In this document: positions 1 through 10,130 of the stretch, in pieces | Layout of the letters: the number at the start of each line of letters is the position of its first letter | How positions within the stretch are numbered: position 1 is the stretch's first letter | Source: Sipunculus nudus | Lineage: Eukaryota > Annelida > Sipuncula > Golfingiida > Sipunculidae | DNA length: 64,000 nucleotides | Assembly: GCA_026874595.1 (NCBI GenBank) | Contig: CM049307.1 | Span: forward strand, 55,943,870 to 56,007,869 | Reading direction: 5' to 3' | Notes under the pieces: model-generated | The model's database searches: none | Told to the model about the DNA's origin: nothing | Seen by the model: the letters and a program-made list of their open reading frames with translations, nothing else | Made by a program: the position numbers and the translations under genes

Positions 1-1112
1 TATATTATATTATATTATAATATATTAATTTATAATATATTATAATATATTATTTTATATGATATTATATTATATTACTGGAATCAATGTTGTGAATATA
101 TTATTAATGAATATAACTACCCTGGATTCTGACCTCCTATATCAGATATAACTGGCTGACATCAATCAAGGTCCAATGATCAAACTATAAATTAACAGTA
201 CCATCAGGTATTTGTGACTTCAAACACATCAAAGCCAATAAACAGGACTTAAAAGACTTCAAACAAACTTCAAAGACATCATAGCTTTTACATTGTTTCT
301 TTGGGTGCCTTGTTATATTCTGATTTTATATTGAATATATTCAATAAAGATATCATTATATTATATTATATTTTATTTTATATTAAATTATATTTTTTTT
401 ATAATACAGTGAAACCTCATTGTATCGAACTTGCTTAAGTTACAGACTCAATATTACAGACAACTCTTGTTAAATAATTACCAAATAAAACCCACTTGTG
501 TGAAACCTCAGATGTGTTGAAGTTCTCTGAGGATCCCTTTGACTATGACACAACGAGGTTTCACTGTATATTATATTATAATATATTATTTTATATTACA
601 TTATAATACAATATTTTACATGATATTAATATTACTGGAATCAATGTTATTGAATATATTATTAATGAATATAATCACCTTGGATTTTGATCTCCTATAT
701 CAGATATAAATTGCTGGCATCAATTAAGGTCCAATGATCAAACTATTAATTAACAGTTCCATCAGGGCCTTAAAGCACTTCAAACACACTTCAAAGACAT
801 CATAGCTTTTACATTGATCCTTTGGGTGCCTTGTTATATTCTGATTTTATATTTAATTTATTCAATAAAGATACAATTATATTAAAGTATATTATATAAT
901 ATAAGTTTATATTATATTTCATTTCATATTATATTATAATATATAATATTTTATTTTATATTATATTATATTATATTAAATTATATTATAATATATTATT
1001 TTATATTATATTTTTTTATATAATATGATATTATATTATTGGAATCAATGTTACTGAATATATTATTAATGAATATAATCAACCAGGATTTTGACTCCTA
1101 CATCAGATAAAA
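1..1112. repeat. AT-rich block with three related segments
   Basis: Runs of TATAT/ATTATA separate repeated segments of one sequence: about 80-360, 626-872 and 1040-1112 (the third truncated). Each starts near GAATCAATGTT and contains TATTATTAATGAATATAA and TCCTATATCAGATA. The first two continue through GGTCCAATGATCAAACTA. No coding potential. Confidence 0.8.
407..566. mobile_element. pogo/Tigger-like MITE, 160 bp
   Basis: Both ends carry CAGTGAAACCTCRTTGT as terminal inverted repeats, flanked by TA on each side (405-406 and 567-568). A CAGT-AAACCTCGTT end with TA duplication is typical of pogo-type Tc1/mariner elements. No transposase frame, so non-autonomous. Confidence 0.75.
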
Positions 1113-1477
1113 AAAAATATTGAAGAAAGAGAAACATGAAAAGGGGCATTTATCAGGCAAACTAGTAGGGGGAGGAAAGGGTGAAATGAATACAGTTGGA
1201 CATTTTAGGAGTTTGAAAGCCATTTCATGAAATAGTCTACAAGCAATTTCTACCTAATGAAAAAACGAAAAACTGAGAAAAAAAAACCAAATGGGATAAT
1301 GATAATGGTGCACCCATATGTTAGTGTTATGTATGTGTGCAAACATTATGGAACTGTCCATTCATGTGGTAAGAGTATTAGACCTGCCCAACAGTACATG
1401 GTTAGTAACTGTCTAGTATCACTCATGTAAGACTTCAAAAAGGATAATATTAACAAAATAACCAATATTTTTAGATC

Positions 1478-1686
1478 AGCATAATCATAAAATTGATTGT
1501 GAACTCTATTCTCAGTATGCCGATCAAATTAAACTTACCAGCGATGAGAAGCCTATGGAAGAGGATATGATGAAGTATTCTGTAGGCACTAGGCAGTTAA
1601 AGGAATTTATTAACAAGAAAACAGGCAAGCGTTTTCATTCCCAGAATATACATTATACAGGAACCGACCGGACGGACAAAGAGTGA
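1478..1686 (+). pseudogene. Relic of a transposase-like or ZSWIM-like protein
   Basis: An open frame reads HNHKIDCELYSQYADQIKLT and then LKEFINKKTGKRFHSQNIHY before a TGA at 1684-1686. An HNH segment followed by a KTGKR...DIHN-like block is what I know from FAR1/MULE-type transposases and the ZSWIM3-like proteins common in molluscs. An in-frame stop lies just upstream, and the last codons fall in CGGACAAAGAGTGA, which also occurs in the tail of the repeat at 7503. It has no start codon of its own, so it is a decayed fragment or a stray exon. Confidence 0.4.
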
Positions 1687-1699
1687 TTTAGTCTAGGGT

Positions 1700-2400
1700 C
1701 AGTTGTCAAGTTATAGACTCCCGTGAGACTTTAATGAAGAAAGCTGGCAATATTCATCATTTTAAAGCTTATAACCTTAGCTATCTGATCATCCAGGTTG
1801 CCATTTTCCTTACAGTTTCAAGGTTACCAAGCAGGCTCAAGGCTTTTAATATATATTGAATTTTACCAGGGTTTGTTGTCATTCCGTGGGAATTTCATGA
1901 AAATAACTGGCAACATACATAATTTTAAAGATTTTAACAGTATCCATCTATAAAAATCCATGTTGCAATTTTCCATCTGCAGTTTCAAGGTCACCAAACA
2001 AGGTCAAGGTAATGTTTTTCTTATATTTATTGAATATTTTCATGGTCAGTTGTCATTCTGTGTGGATTTCATGAAAATAACTGACAACATTTATCATTTT
2101 ACAGTTTATAACCTTATCACTCTATAAAACCTATGTTGACACATTTTCTTTAAAAAGTAAATGTCAATAAAGTTCATGCATGCTTTCGATATTTCCTTTT
2201 CCTATTTTGTTTATCCTTGGGGATTTCATGAGGAAAGCAAGCATCATACATCGTGATAAAGCTTATAACCATAAAATCTAAAAATCCTTTTGCAATTTTT
2301 CTCGTACATTCGAGGTCAACAGATAAGGTAAAGGTCATAACAGACCTTATTTTTTTAATTTTTGGACATTATTATAAGATATGAATGCCAAAGAATCAAC
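1700..2400 (+). repeat. Tandem array of about 160-bp units
   Basis: About four units recur with CTGGCAACAT...CATTTTAAAG.TTATAACC and an AAGGTCAAGGT motif (near 1744, 1905, 2080, 2240). Divergence between units is high. Beyond it, 2400-3350 shows only AT-rich unique-looking sequence with no gene or repeat that I can define. Confidence 0.6.
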
Positions 2401-3349
2401 CCCTGTGGCATATCCCTATTTGGCAGTACTTTTTCTTCAGAATAAACACTATTCAAAATGAAGGTCATCACTCAAGGTCAAAGCACTTAACAAAATATTG
2501 AACTGAACACAAACACACCCAAATTGTAAAAAAGTAGCTGCACAAATTTCAGTTGTTAAATCTATTGGTTAAAATGTATTATGTTAAATTGTAAGGTGTG
2601 TGCAGCCTTACAGTATTGAAATAACCCACATTCAATAAGCAAATACAAAGAGCCACTTTTTAAATGTGTTATATTGTTAAATAACTGGAAAATGTTGAGA
2701 ATTTTTCTCACTTGAAAAGTAGATGCATCCATTTATTTAAGTATATTGTGCACTGCAAATACTTAAATGACTTTTTATGAGCTTTGTAAACATTAACATA
2801 ATATACCTTGTCTGACTGAGTGTTATTCGTGTAAAATCCTGCTTTTTTTATCATATATGGATTATAACTGGAACTATTCATCAATAAAATTCAGCCAGTT
2901 GTACAAAAAAATGTAGTTCATTACAACATCAGTCTCTGTCATCATGCAAATTTAACCAAAAAATATTTTTTTAATGTTTGGATTATGTCACTGTAATCAG
3001 TTAATGTTATATAATAAGTCATACAAAAGCTCTAATTTTTCAACATTAATTGGATTGATTAAATACCTTATATATGGATTGCTTTAAGATTTACTATCAT
3101 TGTTCATATCTGGTATCCTGTGTCTGGACTGACACATAGTTATGCAGTTATGCCAAAAGACAACTTTCTTGTAACCGAGAAACAGTCATCAATATCTTAA
3201 AGCAATTGTTTTAAAAAAGTCCTTTTTTACAGTTCTATACTCAGGACACAGATTTTTGTAATTATGGGGCAGATATTGAAAATTGTAATAATTAAACCTT
3301 AATATTTGACACTGAACTTGACATTGCAAAATTTCACGTGGGTAAGTCC

Positions 3350-3756
3350 AACCATTTCAGAGATATGAGTGATTTTATCCCAAGGCGGATGAAACGATGG
3401 ATGTTGTGCAAAAAATGGTTACAGGTGGTGCCACCATTTTTAGTGTATGTTATAAAGCTTTCAAGGGCTACATTTGTGCAAAATTTTTAGCCTGATTGGT
3501 CAAATGAGTCTGAAGAAATGTGGGTTAATGTGTCAAAACAGACACACAGATGGACCCACTGGAGAGAGTAAAGGTCAGAGGTCTACACAAAATATTTTGG
3601 CACCAGATCACATGTGACCCGATTATGTAAAGTGTAAAGTCTTGGAAAAATCTGTCCAGTGGTCTCAGAGTTCTATTTTGAAAACGAACGCCGCAGCGGC
3701 AGTGACAGAACCCGGTCCAATACACAGGATACGCAAAACTTTGTTTTGGTTAATAC
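3350..3756 (+). repeat. Family B repeat, 3'-terminal fragment
   Basis: Same sequence as the last 370 bases of the elements ending at 5718 and 53958: the CAAGGGCTACATTTGTGCAAA block, an ACGCCGCAGCGGC palindrome and a decayed end hairpin (GGATACGCAAAACTTTGTTTTGG). It lacks the 5' part. 3760-4360 holds nothing I can name. Confidence 0.7.
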
Positions 3757-4575
3757 AATAAATGAAACAGAATGCCCCTAATTTCAAGGTAAGAATTGGA
3801 TTCTGCACCGTCAAAAACATATAAATTGAAAGAAAGATTAATGAAATCGGTCAAGTTTTAACGCTTATAGGTAGAAATTGATCTTTTTGATTTCATGTAG
3901 CACCAATTTTGAAATATGACCACCCTGTTGACTCTAACATGGATGCAAGATTGCCACCTATAATAAAATTGTTCCTTAGGGTCCATTTTAAATATATAAA
4001 TAGGTGATGTACTTTCTTCAGAAAATGTCTACACGATTACACATGCTCCTACACTATAAAGGGAACTGTAATGTTATAAATATCTGGGGGTAAAAAAAGC
4101 CCTGCTATCAATCAGAATTTCCACTAGTTAACTCTTGAACCTCCTTGAGAAAGAAGGGTTCCTGTAAAATGAGGGTTCTTGCTCCTCAACCTGTCATGAA
4201 ATTTTAACTTCAGCTATTGTGCATAAGAGACATGCTAGTTAACCTGGAGTATCAATGACATCATAATATTGCATTATGTCTTGCAAGTGTTCAACAAAAA
4301 TATTATATTTAACCTTTACTGAGACTTCAGTTGAAAGAACTTGTGTTAATTTCGAAGAAAAACAAGTGACCCATGGGTCATGACGCTCAGCTGACTGGGA
4401 AGAGATTCGCAAAAGGAAATTTTATCATCAGAATGGTAGTATATACCCATTCAACTGAAGCATCAAACAGATTAACCAACAGGCCAAGATTTAGTCTGTA
4501 TTTATATATCTCAAAAATAGAGAAAAATGTGTAAACTTTTAAAACTAGAATACGGGTAACCCACAAGTGACTACA

Positions 4576-5718
4576 TGTATCTGCCAAAATCGGATAGTGA
4601 GGCATGGATTGAGTGGCAAGGGGAAATAGAGTGAGGTATGTTGCATATTAGCATGGATGTCTGCAGCCTAAATGTGTATGTAGGTTGTGCCACCTACCAC
4701 AAATCCAGAAAGCTGTCCAAGTTGTATACACCTGCAAAATTTTAGGCAGAAAAGTCAAACCACTACATGTATATGAGCGATTTTTGCCCATGGCAGACAA
4801 ACAGACAAACACTGTGCAAAAATCTTTGTAGGTAACCCCTCCAGTTTTGTGTTTATGATAAAGACCTATGTGAGATCTAAACACATGCACAATTTTGGCC
4901 CAATCGGTCAAATGGTTCCTGAGATATGAGCTTGGATGTGTCCAGGGTTAACTAGAATGTAGGTGGCGCCACCTGTCATAAAATCAAGAAAGCTGTCCAC
5001 GATGTATAAACCTGCAACATTTTAGGCAGTTATGTCGAACCACTACAGAGAAATGAGTAATTTTAGGCCACGGCAGACTAACAGACAGAGGCTGTACAAA
5101 CATTGTTACAGGTGGCGCCACCATTTTTTGTGTATGTTACAGAGCTATCAAAGGGCTACATTTGTATAAATTTTATTTCCTGATCGGTCAAACGGTTCCC
5201 GAGATATAAGCTTGGATGTCATCAGCGTGAACGTGAACGTAGATGGCGCCACCTGTCATAAAATTAAGAAAGCTATCCTGGATGTATACACATGACGAAT
5301 TTCAGGTGAATTAGTCAATTCACTGCAGAGATATGAGTGATTTTAACCCAAGGCAGATGAACAGATGGACACTGTGCAAACATGGTTACAGGTGGCGCCA
5401 CCATTTTTTGTGTATGTTATAAAGCAATCCAAGGGCTACATTTGTATCAATTTTATTTCCTGATCGGTCAAATGGTTCCCGAGATATGAGGGTTTATGAG
5501 TGGAAACAGACCCACAAATGGACATTGGATAGAGAGGAAAGGTCAGAGGTCAATGCAAATTGGTTAGGCACCAGTTCACATGTGACCCGATAATAGGTGT
5601 AAGTTTGGGAAAAATTGGTCCATTAGTCTCCGAGGAGCTCTCTGGAAACGAACGCCGCCGCGGCGGAGGAACTCGGTCAAAAACATAGTATCCGCAAAAC
5701 TTCGTTTTGGCGGATACA
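4576..5718 (+). mobile_element. Family B element copy 1, nested in family A copy 1
   Basis: Starts with TGTATCTGCCAAAAT, the inverse of its end TTTTGGCGGATACA. It ends in a hairpin (5688-5717: GTATCCGCAAAAC, loop TTC, GTTTTGGCGGATAC with one bulge). Internal units of about 270-290 bp carry GGTGGCGCCACC, GATCGGTCAAACGGTTCCCG and a CCGCCGCGGCGG palindrome at 5654-5665. Confidence 0.7.
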
Positions 5719-6318
5719 AAAATACAGGTGGCTCCATCAGTCTGCAGAAACTAATAAAAACACTTAATGGTCAATATCCATGCAAAAAATCATGGTGATC
5801 TCTGCATTAGTTGTTCAGATACTTCAGTTTTTGTATCAAATTGTCCATTATTCTGAGGGATACTTCGGAGTCCTATAGCTTGAAGGATATGGGTAACAGA
5901 GACCTAATTTCAAGTTTCCACAGGCACCTTTCATGGGCCTCCTTGCATGACAAGAATGAAGATTCTAGGTCCAGTTGTTGCGATTTGTACCCTGTTGACA
6001 GATAACCACATCTTTAAAGGTCTCAAAAAAAAGAAAAAAATTCGTAAAAATTTGAAAAAAAAATAGAGGTGGCACACCCAGTCTGCAGAAACTGATGGAA
6101 CAGCTCATGATCAATATGTATGCCGAAAATCATGACCATCAGTGTTGTAGTTATTGAAATACTGCAGTTTTTGTATCAAATTTTCCATTATTCTGGGGGG
6201 GGGGGGGGGGGTATTTCGGACCCATACAGCTTAAAGAATATGGGTAACAGAGACCTAATTTCAAGTTTCCATGGAGACTTTTCATGGGTCTCCCTGTGTG
6301 TCAAGAATGAAGATTCTT

Positions 6319-7242
6319 GGTCCAGTTTTTATGATTTGTACCCTGTTAACAGATGTTCATATCTTTAAAGGTCTCAAAATACAGAAAAATTTCGTAAAAA
6401 AAACCGAACAAATACAGGTGGTGCCACCAGTCTGCAGAAACTTATGAAACACTCCATGATCAATATCCATGCAAACAATTATGGTTATCTCTGCATTAGT
6501 TGTTCAGATACTTTAGCTTTTGTATCAAATTTTCCATTATTCTGAGCTGTACTTTGGAGTGCCATAGCTCAAAGGATATGGGTAACAGAGACCAAATTTC
6601 AGGTTTCCATGGAGACTTATCATGGGTCTCCCTGTGTGTCAAGAACGAAGATTCTAGGTCCAGTCGTTACGATTTGTACCCTGTTGACAGATAACTACAT
6701 CCTTAAAGGTCTCAAAAATGGAGAACACAATTCGTGAACATTGAAAAATACAGGTGGCGCCACCAGTCTGCACAAACTTGGTCCAGTTTTTATGATTTGT
6801 ACCCTGTTAACAGATGTTCATATCTTTAAAGGTCTCAAAAATACAGAAAAATTTCGTAAAAAAAACCGAACAAATACAGGTGGTGCCACCAGTCTGCAGA
6901 AACTTATGAAACACTCCATGATCAATATCCATGCAAACAATTATGGTTATCTCTGCATTAGTTGTTCAGATACTTTAGCTTTTGTATCAAATTTTCCATT
7001 ATTCTGAGCTGTACTTTGGAGTGCCATAGCTCAAAGGATATGGGTAACAGAGACCAAATTTCAGGTTTCCATGGAGACTTATCATGGGTCTCCCAGTGTG
7101 TCAAGAACGAAGATTCTAGGTCCAGTCGTTACGATTTGTACCCTGTTGACAGATAACTACATCCTTAAAGGTCTCAAAAATGGAGAACACAATTCGTGAA
7201 CATTGAAAAATACAGGTGGCGCCACCAGTCTGCACAAACTGA
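6319..7242 (+). repeat. Recent 462-bp tandem duplication inside family A copy 1
   Basis: 6319-6780 and 6781-7242 are nearly identical, whereas the other units of the same array are clearly diverged. Small ORFs at 6500 and 6962 differ by one residue only for this reason. Confidence 0.8.
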
Positions 7243-7559
7243 TGAAACATCTCATAATCAATATGTATGTCGAAAATCATGACCATCAGTGATGTAGTTA
7301 ATGAGATATTGAAGTTTTTGTATGAAATTTTTTACTTTTCTTGGGGGTACTTTGGGGCCACATAGCTCGAAGGATATGGGTAACAGAGACCTAATTTCTG
7401 GTTTCCAAGGAGATTTTTTATGGACCTCTCAGAATCCCAAGTTACAAGGTTCTAGGTCCAGCGGTTACGATTTGTGCCTGGTTAACGGACAGACAGACGG
7501 ACGACGGACAAAGAGTGATCGCTATAGCTCAGATGACTTTCAGTCAGCTGAGCTAAAAA

Positions 7560-8076
7560 ACATATAATACCTTAAAAGTTATTGCATTAACAAAAAAATC
7601 CCAAACTATAATTCTAAAATTCAACTGATTTGGCCTTGAAGATCAAGGTCAAGGTCAAGAGTTTACAGATTTGTCCAAACACTTGCGTTTCAAATGTATA
7701 TCAAATTGATTAAAAAAATGTAATACCTTAATTACATATGTTACATGTTTCACAAAAATTGTATGTTTTGGCTGATTTGACTCTGAATTATAAATTGAAG
7801 ACAAAAACAACAACCTCCCTCCCCTTGTATTATGCCATACATTTGCATTTTGGCCTTAAAAAACACACATTTGATCAGCAAGGTCCCTCCAAAATACCTG
7901 CCTCAGCATCTGTTGCTTGCATAACTTTAAAAACTTTAAAAAATAGTGAACTTAACAAATATGACTTTTTGAGTTGGCCTCCCTGCCCAGAAGGAAATAT
8001 AAAGGACCATAGCAAAAAGAGGCAATATTTCAGCTTGTACAGTAACAATGCATTGAGATACAAAGTCAATTATATA
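7560..8076. other. No gene; short GGTCAAGGTCAAG-rich stretch
   Basis: 7618-7700 contains a fragment of the CTTGAAGATCAAGGTCAAGG repeat type. The 122-codon frame at 7738-8106 has no recognisable family and runs into the next element. Confidence 0.5.
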
Positions 8077-9261
8077 CTGTGGTTGCCTTTATATTGGCGG
8101 GGCTGAATTTTCGCGGTTTTTATGTTTTTAAAAGTTTCACGGGGTTCCTTTTTCGAGCTCTGTCATTGGTCTAGTAGTATATTTCATTATCAAAAATAGT
8201 TTCATTGACCGGGAGAGATTTCACTATTATCTAGGTCTCCTATATCTCTGTCCGGATATCGCATGTTCGCACATTCACAGACGGCTGAGCCGACGCCTGC
8301 GGGAAGCATTGACCCCGCTGGCTGTAATTAGTTCAGGGCCGAGGCTCATTAAAAACAACTCAAATGTTATTAAGGTGTGTCGAGAAACCAATCTGTAACT
8401 ACAAAACGGTATATTAAGTTTGTTTAGGGAAACTGTCTTGATAAGGGTATCTTACTCCTGTTAATTAAAAGTCGAGTCGTAATCACCTGCTCAACCAACA
8501 AGGGACGCCTGTAGGTAGCCCCCTTGTTTCAGTATCAAAGGCAGGGATGTGCCCAGAATAATTTGAATGCCGTTTATATATGTTGCTAATTACTTCCATA
8601 TAGGTGGAAGAAGGAACCGTATTCAGTTTCTCACAGTTAAAATCTGAAGCAAAACATAATATTCCACTGTTTTGAGGCACTTTGGCCCCAAAATGAACTG
8701 CGACCTTTCAAATATATTCAAAACTCACGTCATCACTAGCCAATCATACATCGTTTGGCACGTCATGATTTCACAGAATTAGTCTTTTATACAATTACAA
8801 GGTAGCGCAACTCTAGTGGCTATGTTCACTACTTTAGTATCAAATTTTATTCATTAACATGACTAAATACGGCACAATGTGAACGAGTACCTTCTACTCA
8901 ATATTCATTTTTAAGCGGCACTGGATGTCATCTAACTTGGCATAACTGCCGGGCGCGTCCGCCAGAGTTAGCATGCACCTGCAAAGGGTCCCGGTTTTTT
9001 GCATCAAAGCAAACCGATATTATTTAAAATGGGCCCAGCATTCTCCCTGAATCACATATCGTATATGCACCAGGCTCGATGGACAATCACTACGTAGCTG
9101 AAGATAAATATCAACTGTCGCAAACTATCGGCAGCTTCTGAAATTAATGATTATGGTCTGGTATATGTGCATTCAAAACTGCGTGGTTTCATTTTCGCGG
9201 TCAGGGAGCGACCGCGAATATCGCGAATTTGAAACCACCACAAATAAGAAGACAACCACAG
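8077..9261. mobile_element. Non-autonomous TIR element, 1.2 kb, TA-flanked
   Basis: Left end CTGTGGTTGCCTTTATATTG, right end reads CTGTGGTTGTCTTCTTATTTG on the other strand. Both continue into AATT(TT)CGCG. TA lies immediately outside both ends (8075-8076 and 9262-9263). No transposase frame. Tc1/mariner-type target choice is inferred from the TA. Confidence 0.65.
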
Positions 9262-10067
9262 TACCCCTTTCACACGGCAATTCCAAACCGGTTTCAAACT
9301 ATTTTGAGTGCACATTAGAGCTTTCACAGTGCAACCCAAAGCATTTTCAAACAGTTTAAACCAAAGCGTTTTGGATCAAGCTCAGGAGGTGGTTGCAAAC
9401 TGTTTTGAATGCGAATTGTTTTATCTGCTTTGTTAAGGTGTCTTGTGAATGGTTAGGACCCAGTTTTCAATTAGCAACTCAGTCACAGTGCAAGCACAAA
9501 CGCTTGTGTTAGCATGTTGTTACATTGTTCCACATGTGAAATGTACACAACACGCACTGGTGCTAGATGCTCATGTAAAAGCAATAAACTGCTTAGCCCG
9601 TTGTTTTGAAAACGTTTCATGTATGAAAGGGGTAAAACATCATATCAGTATTGATAGCTGTCCCTGTATCTATATACTATTGGTACATGAGCATCCAGCA
9701 GAAAGTGGAACTTTACTTGTGACCTCTAGCAGTTAATAATAGTCATTGACTCAGCAAATGTAAAGTGAATCATCATTGGCCAGAATTCAGTAAACCAGCA
9801 TCTGATTGGCTGACAGCTGTATGATCAAACCAGTTTAAGGTCATGACAAACTTGAAGAAAATCTGACCTCTGTATTGTGCATTTATATTATATCATCTAC
9901 ATTATCTTGAGTGAAGTAATGCAATACACATCATATCTTGGGTCTCAACATGGGTCCCCTCACTGCACTACATACCAAACTGTATATTCTGTATATTACC
10001 TGGGTCATGAACAGCCCTGGAAAGCACTCAGTATATTTATGAAATAAAATATATCAGTATGACCTAC
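9262..10067. other. No gene recognised; inside CEP112 intron 25
   Basis: The 95-codon plus-strand frame at 9449-9736 matches no family that I know and has no codon pattern typical of the exons here. Nothing else is visible. Confidence 0.5.
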
Positions 10068-10130
10068 CTCAGTGGCTTTGTTACTTCTTTGTGAGTATTC
10101 CTTTTCAATCTCCTTCAATTTAGTATTGGT
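10068..10130 (-). CDS. CEP112: CEP112 coding exon 25 (residues 792-812), last exon in window
   Basis: Encodes [20 protein letters not shown] + E, matching vertebrate ANSKLKQIEKEYTQKLAKSSQ. Acceptor ATTTCAG, donor GAG|GTAGGT, phase 0 at both ends. The intact donor means the gene continues into an intron of at least 10 kb. I found no candidate for the next exon (expected to read like IIAELQTTISSLKEEN) in 1-10067. Confidence 0.92.

Larger units (their letters stand above)
4368..7555 (+). mobile_element. Family A element copy 1, 3.2 kb, palindromic ends
   Basis: Begins with the perfect palindrome TGACCCATGGGTCA (4367-4380) followed by a CTCAGCTGA box. It ends with a CGGACAGACAGACGGACGACGG tract and a 31-base hairpin (7525-7555: 14-bp arms with one mismatch, loop TTC), then AAAAA. 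The inside consists of about 340-bp tandem units, each containing GGTGGCGCCACCAGTCTGCA. A family B element is nested in it (4576-5718). No protein-coding capacity. Confidence 0.75.

Noticed and set aside
6500..7156. Identical 64-codon frames at 6500-6694 and 6962-7156, similar ones at 5811 and 6120
   Set aside because: They are the tandem units of family A copy 1 read in one frame; older units have different starts, stops and frameshifts.
7738..8106. 122-codon plus-strand frame
   Set aside because: No recognisable family and low-complexity composition. It crosses the left border of the element at 8077, so it is unlikely to be one gene.
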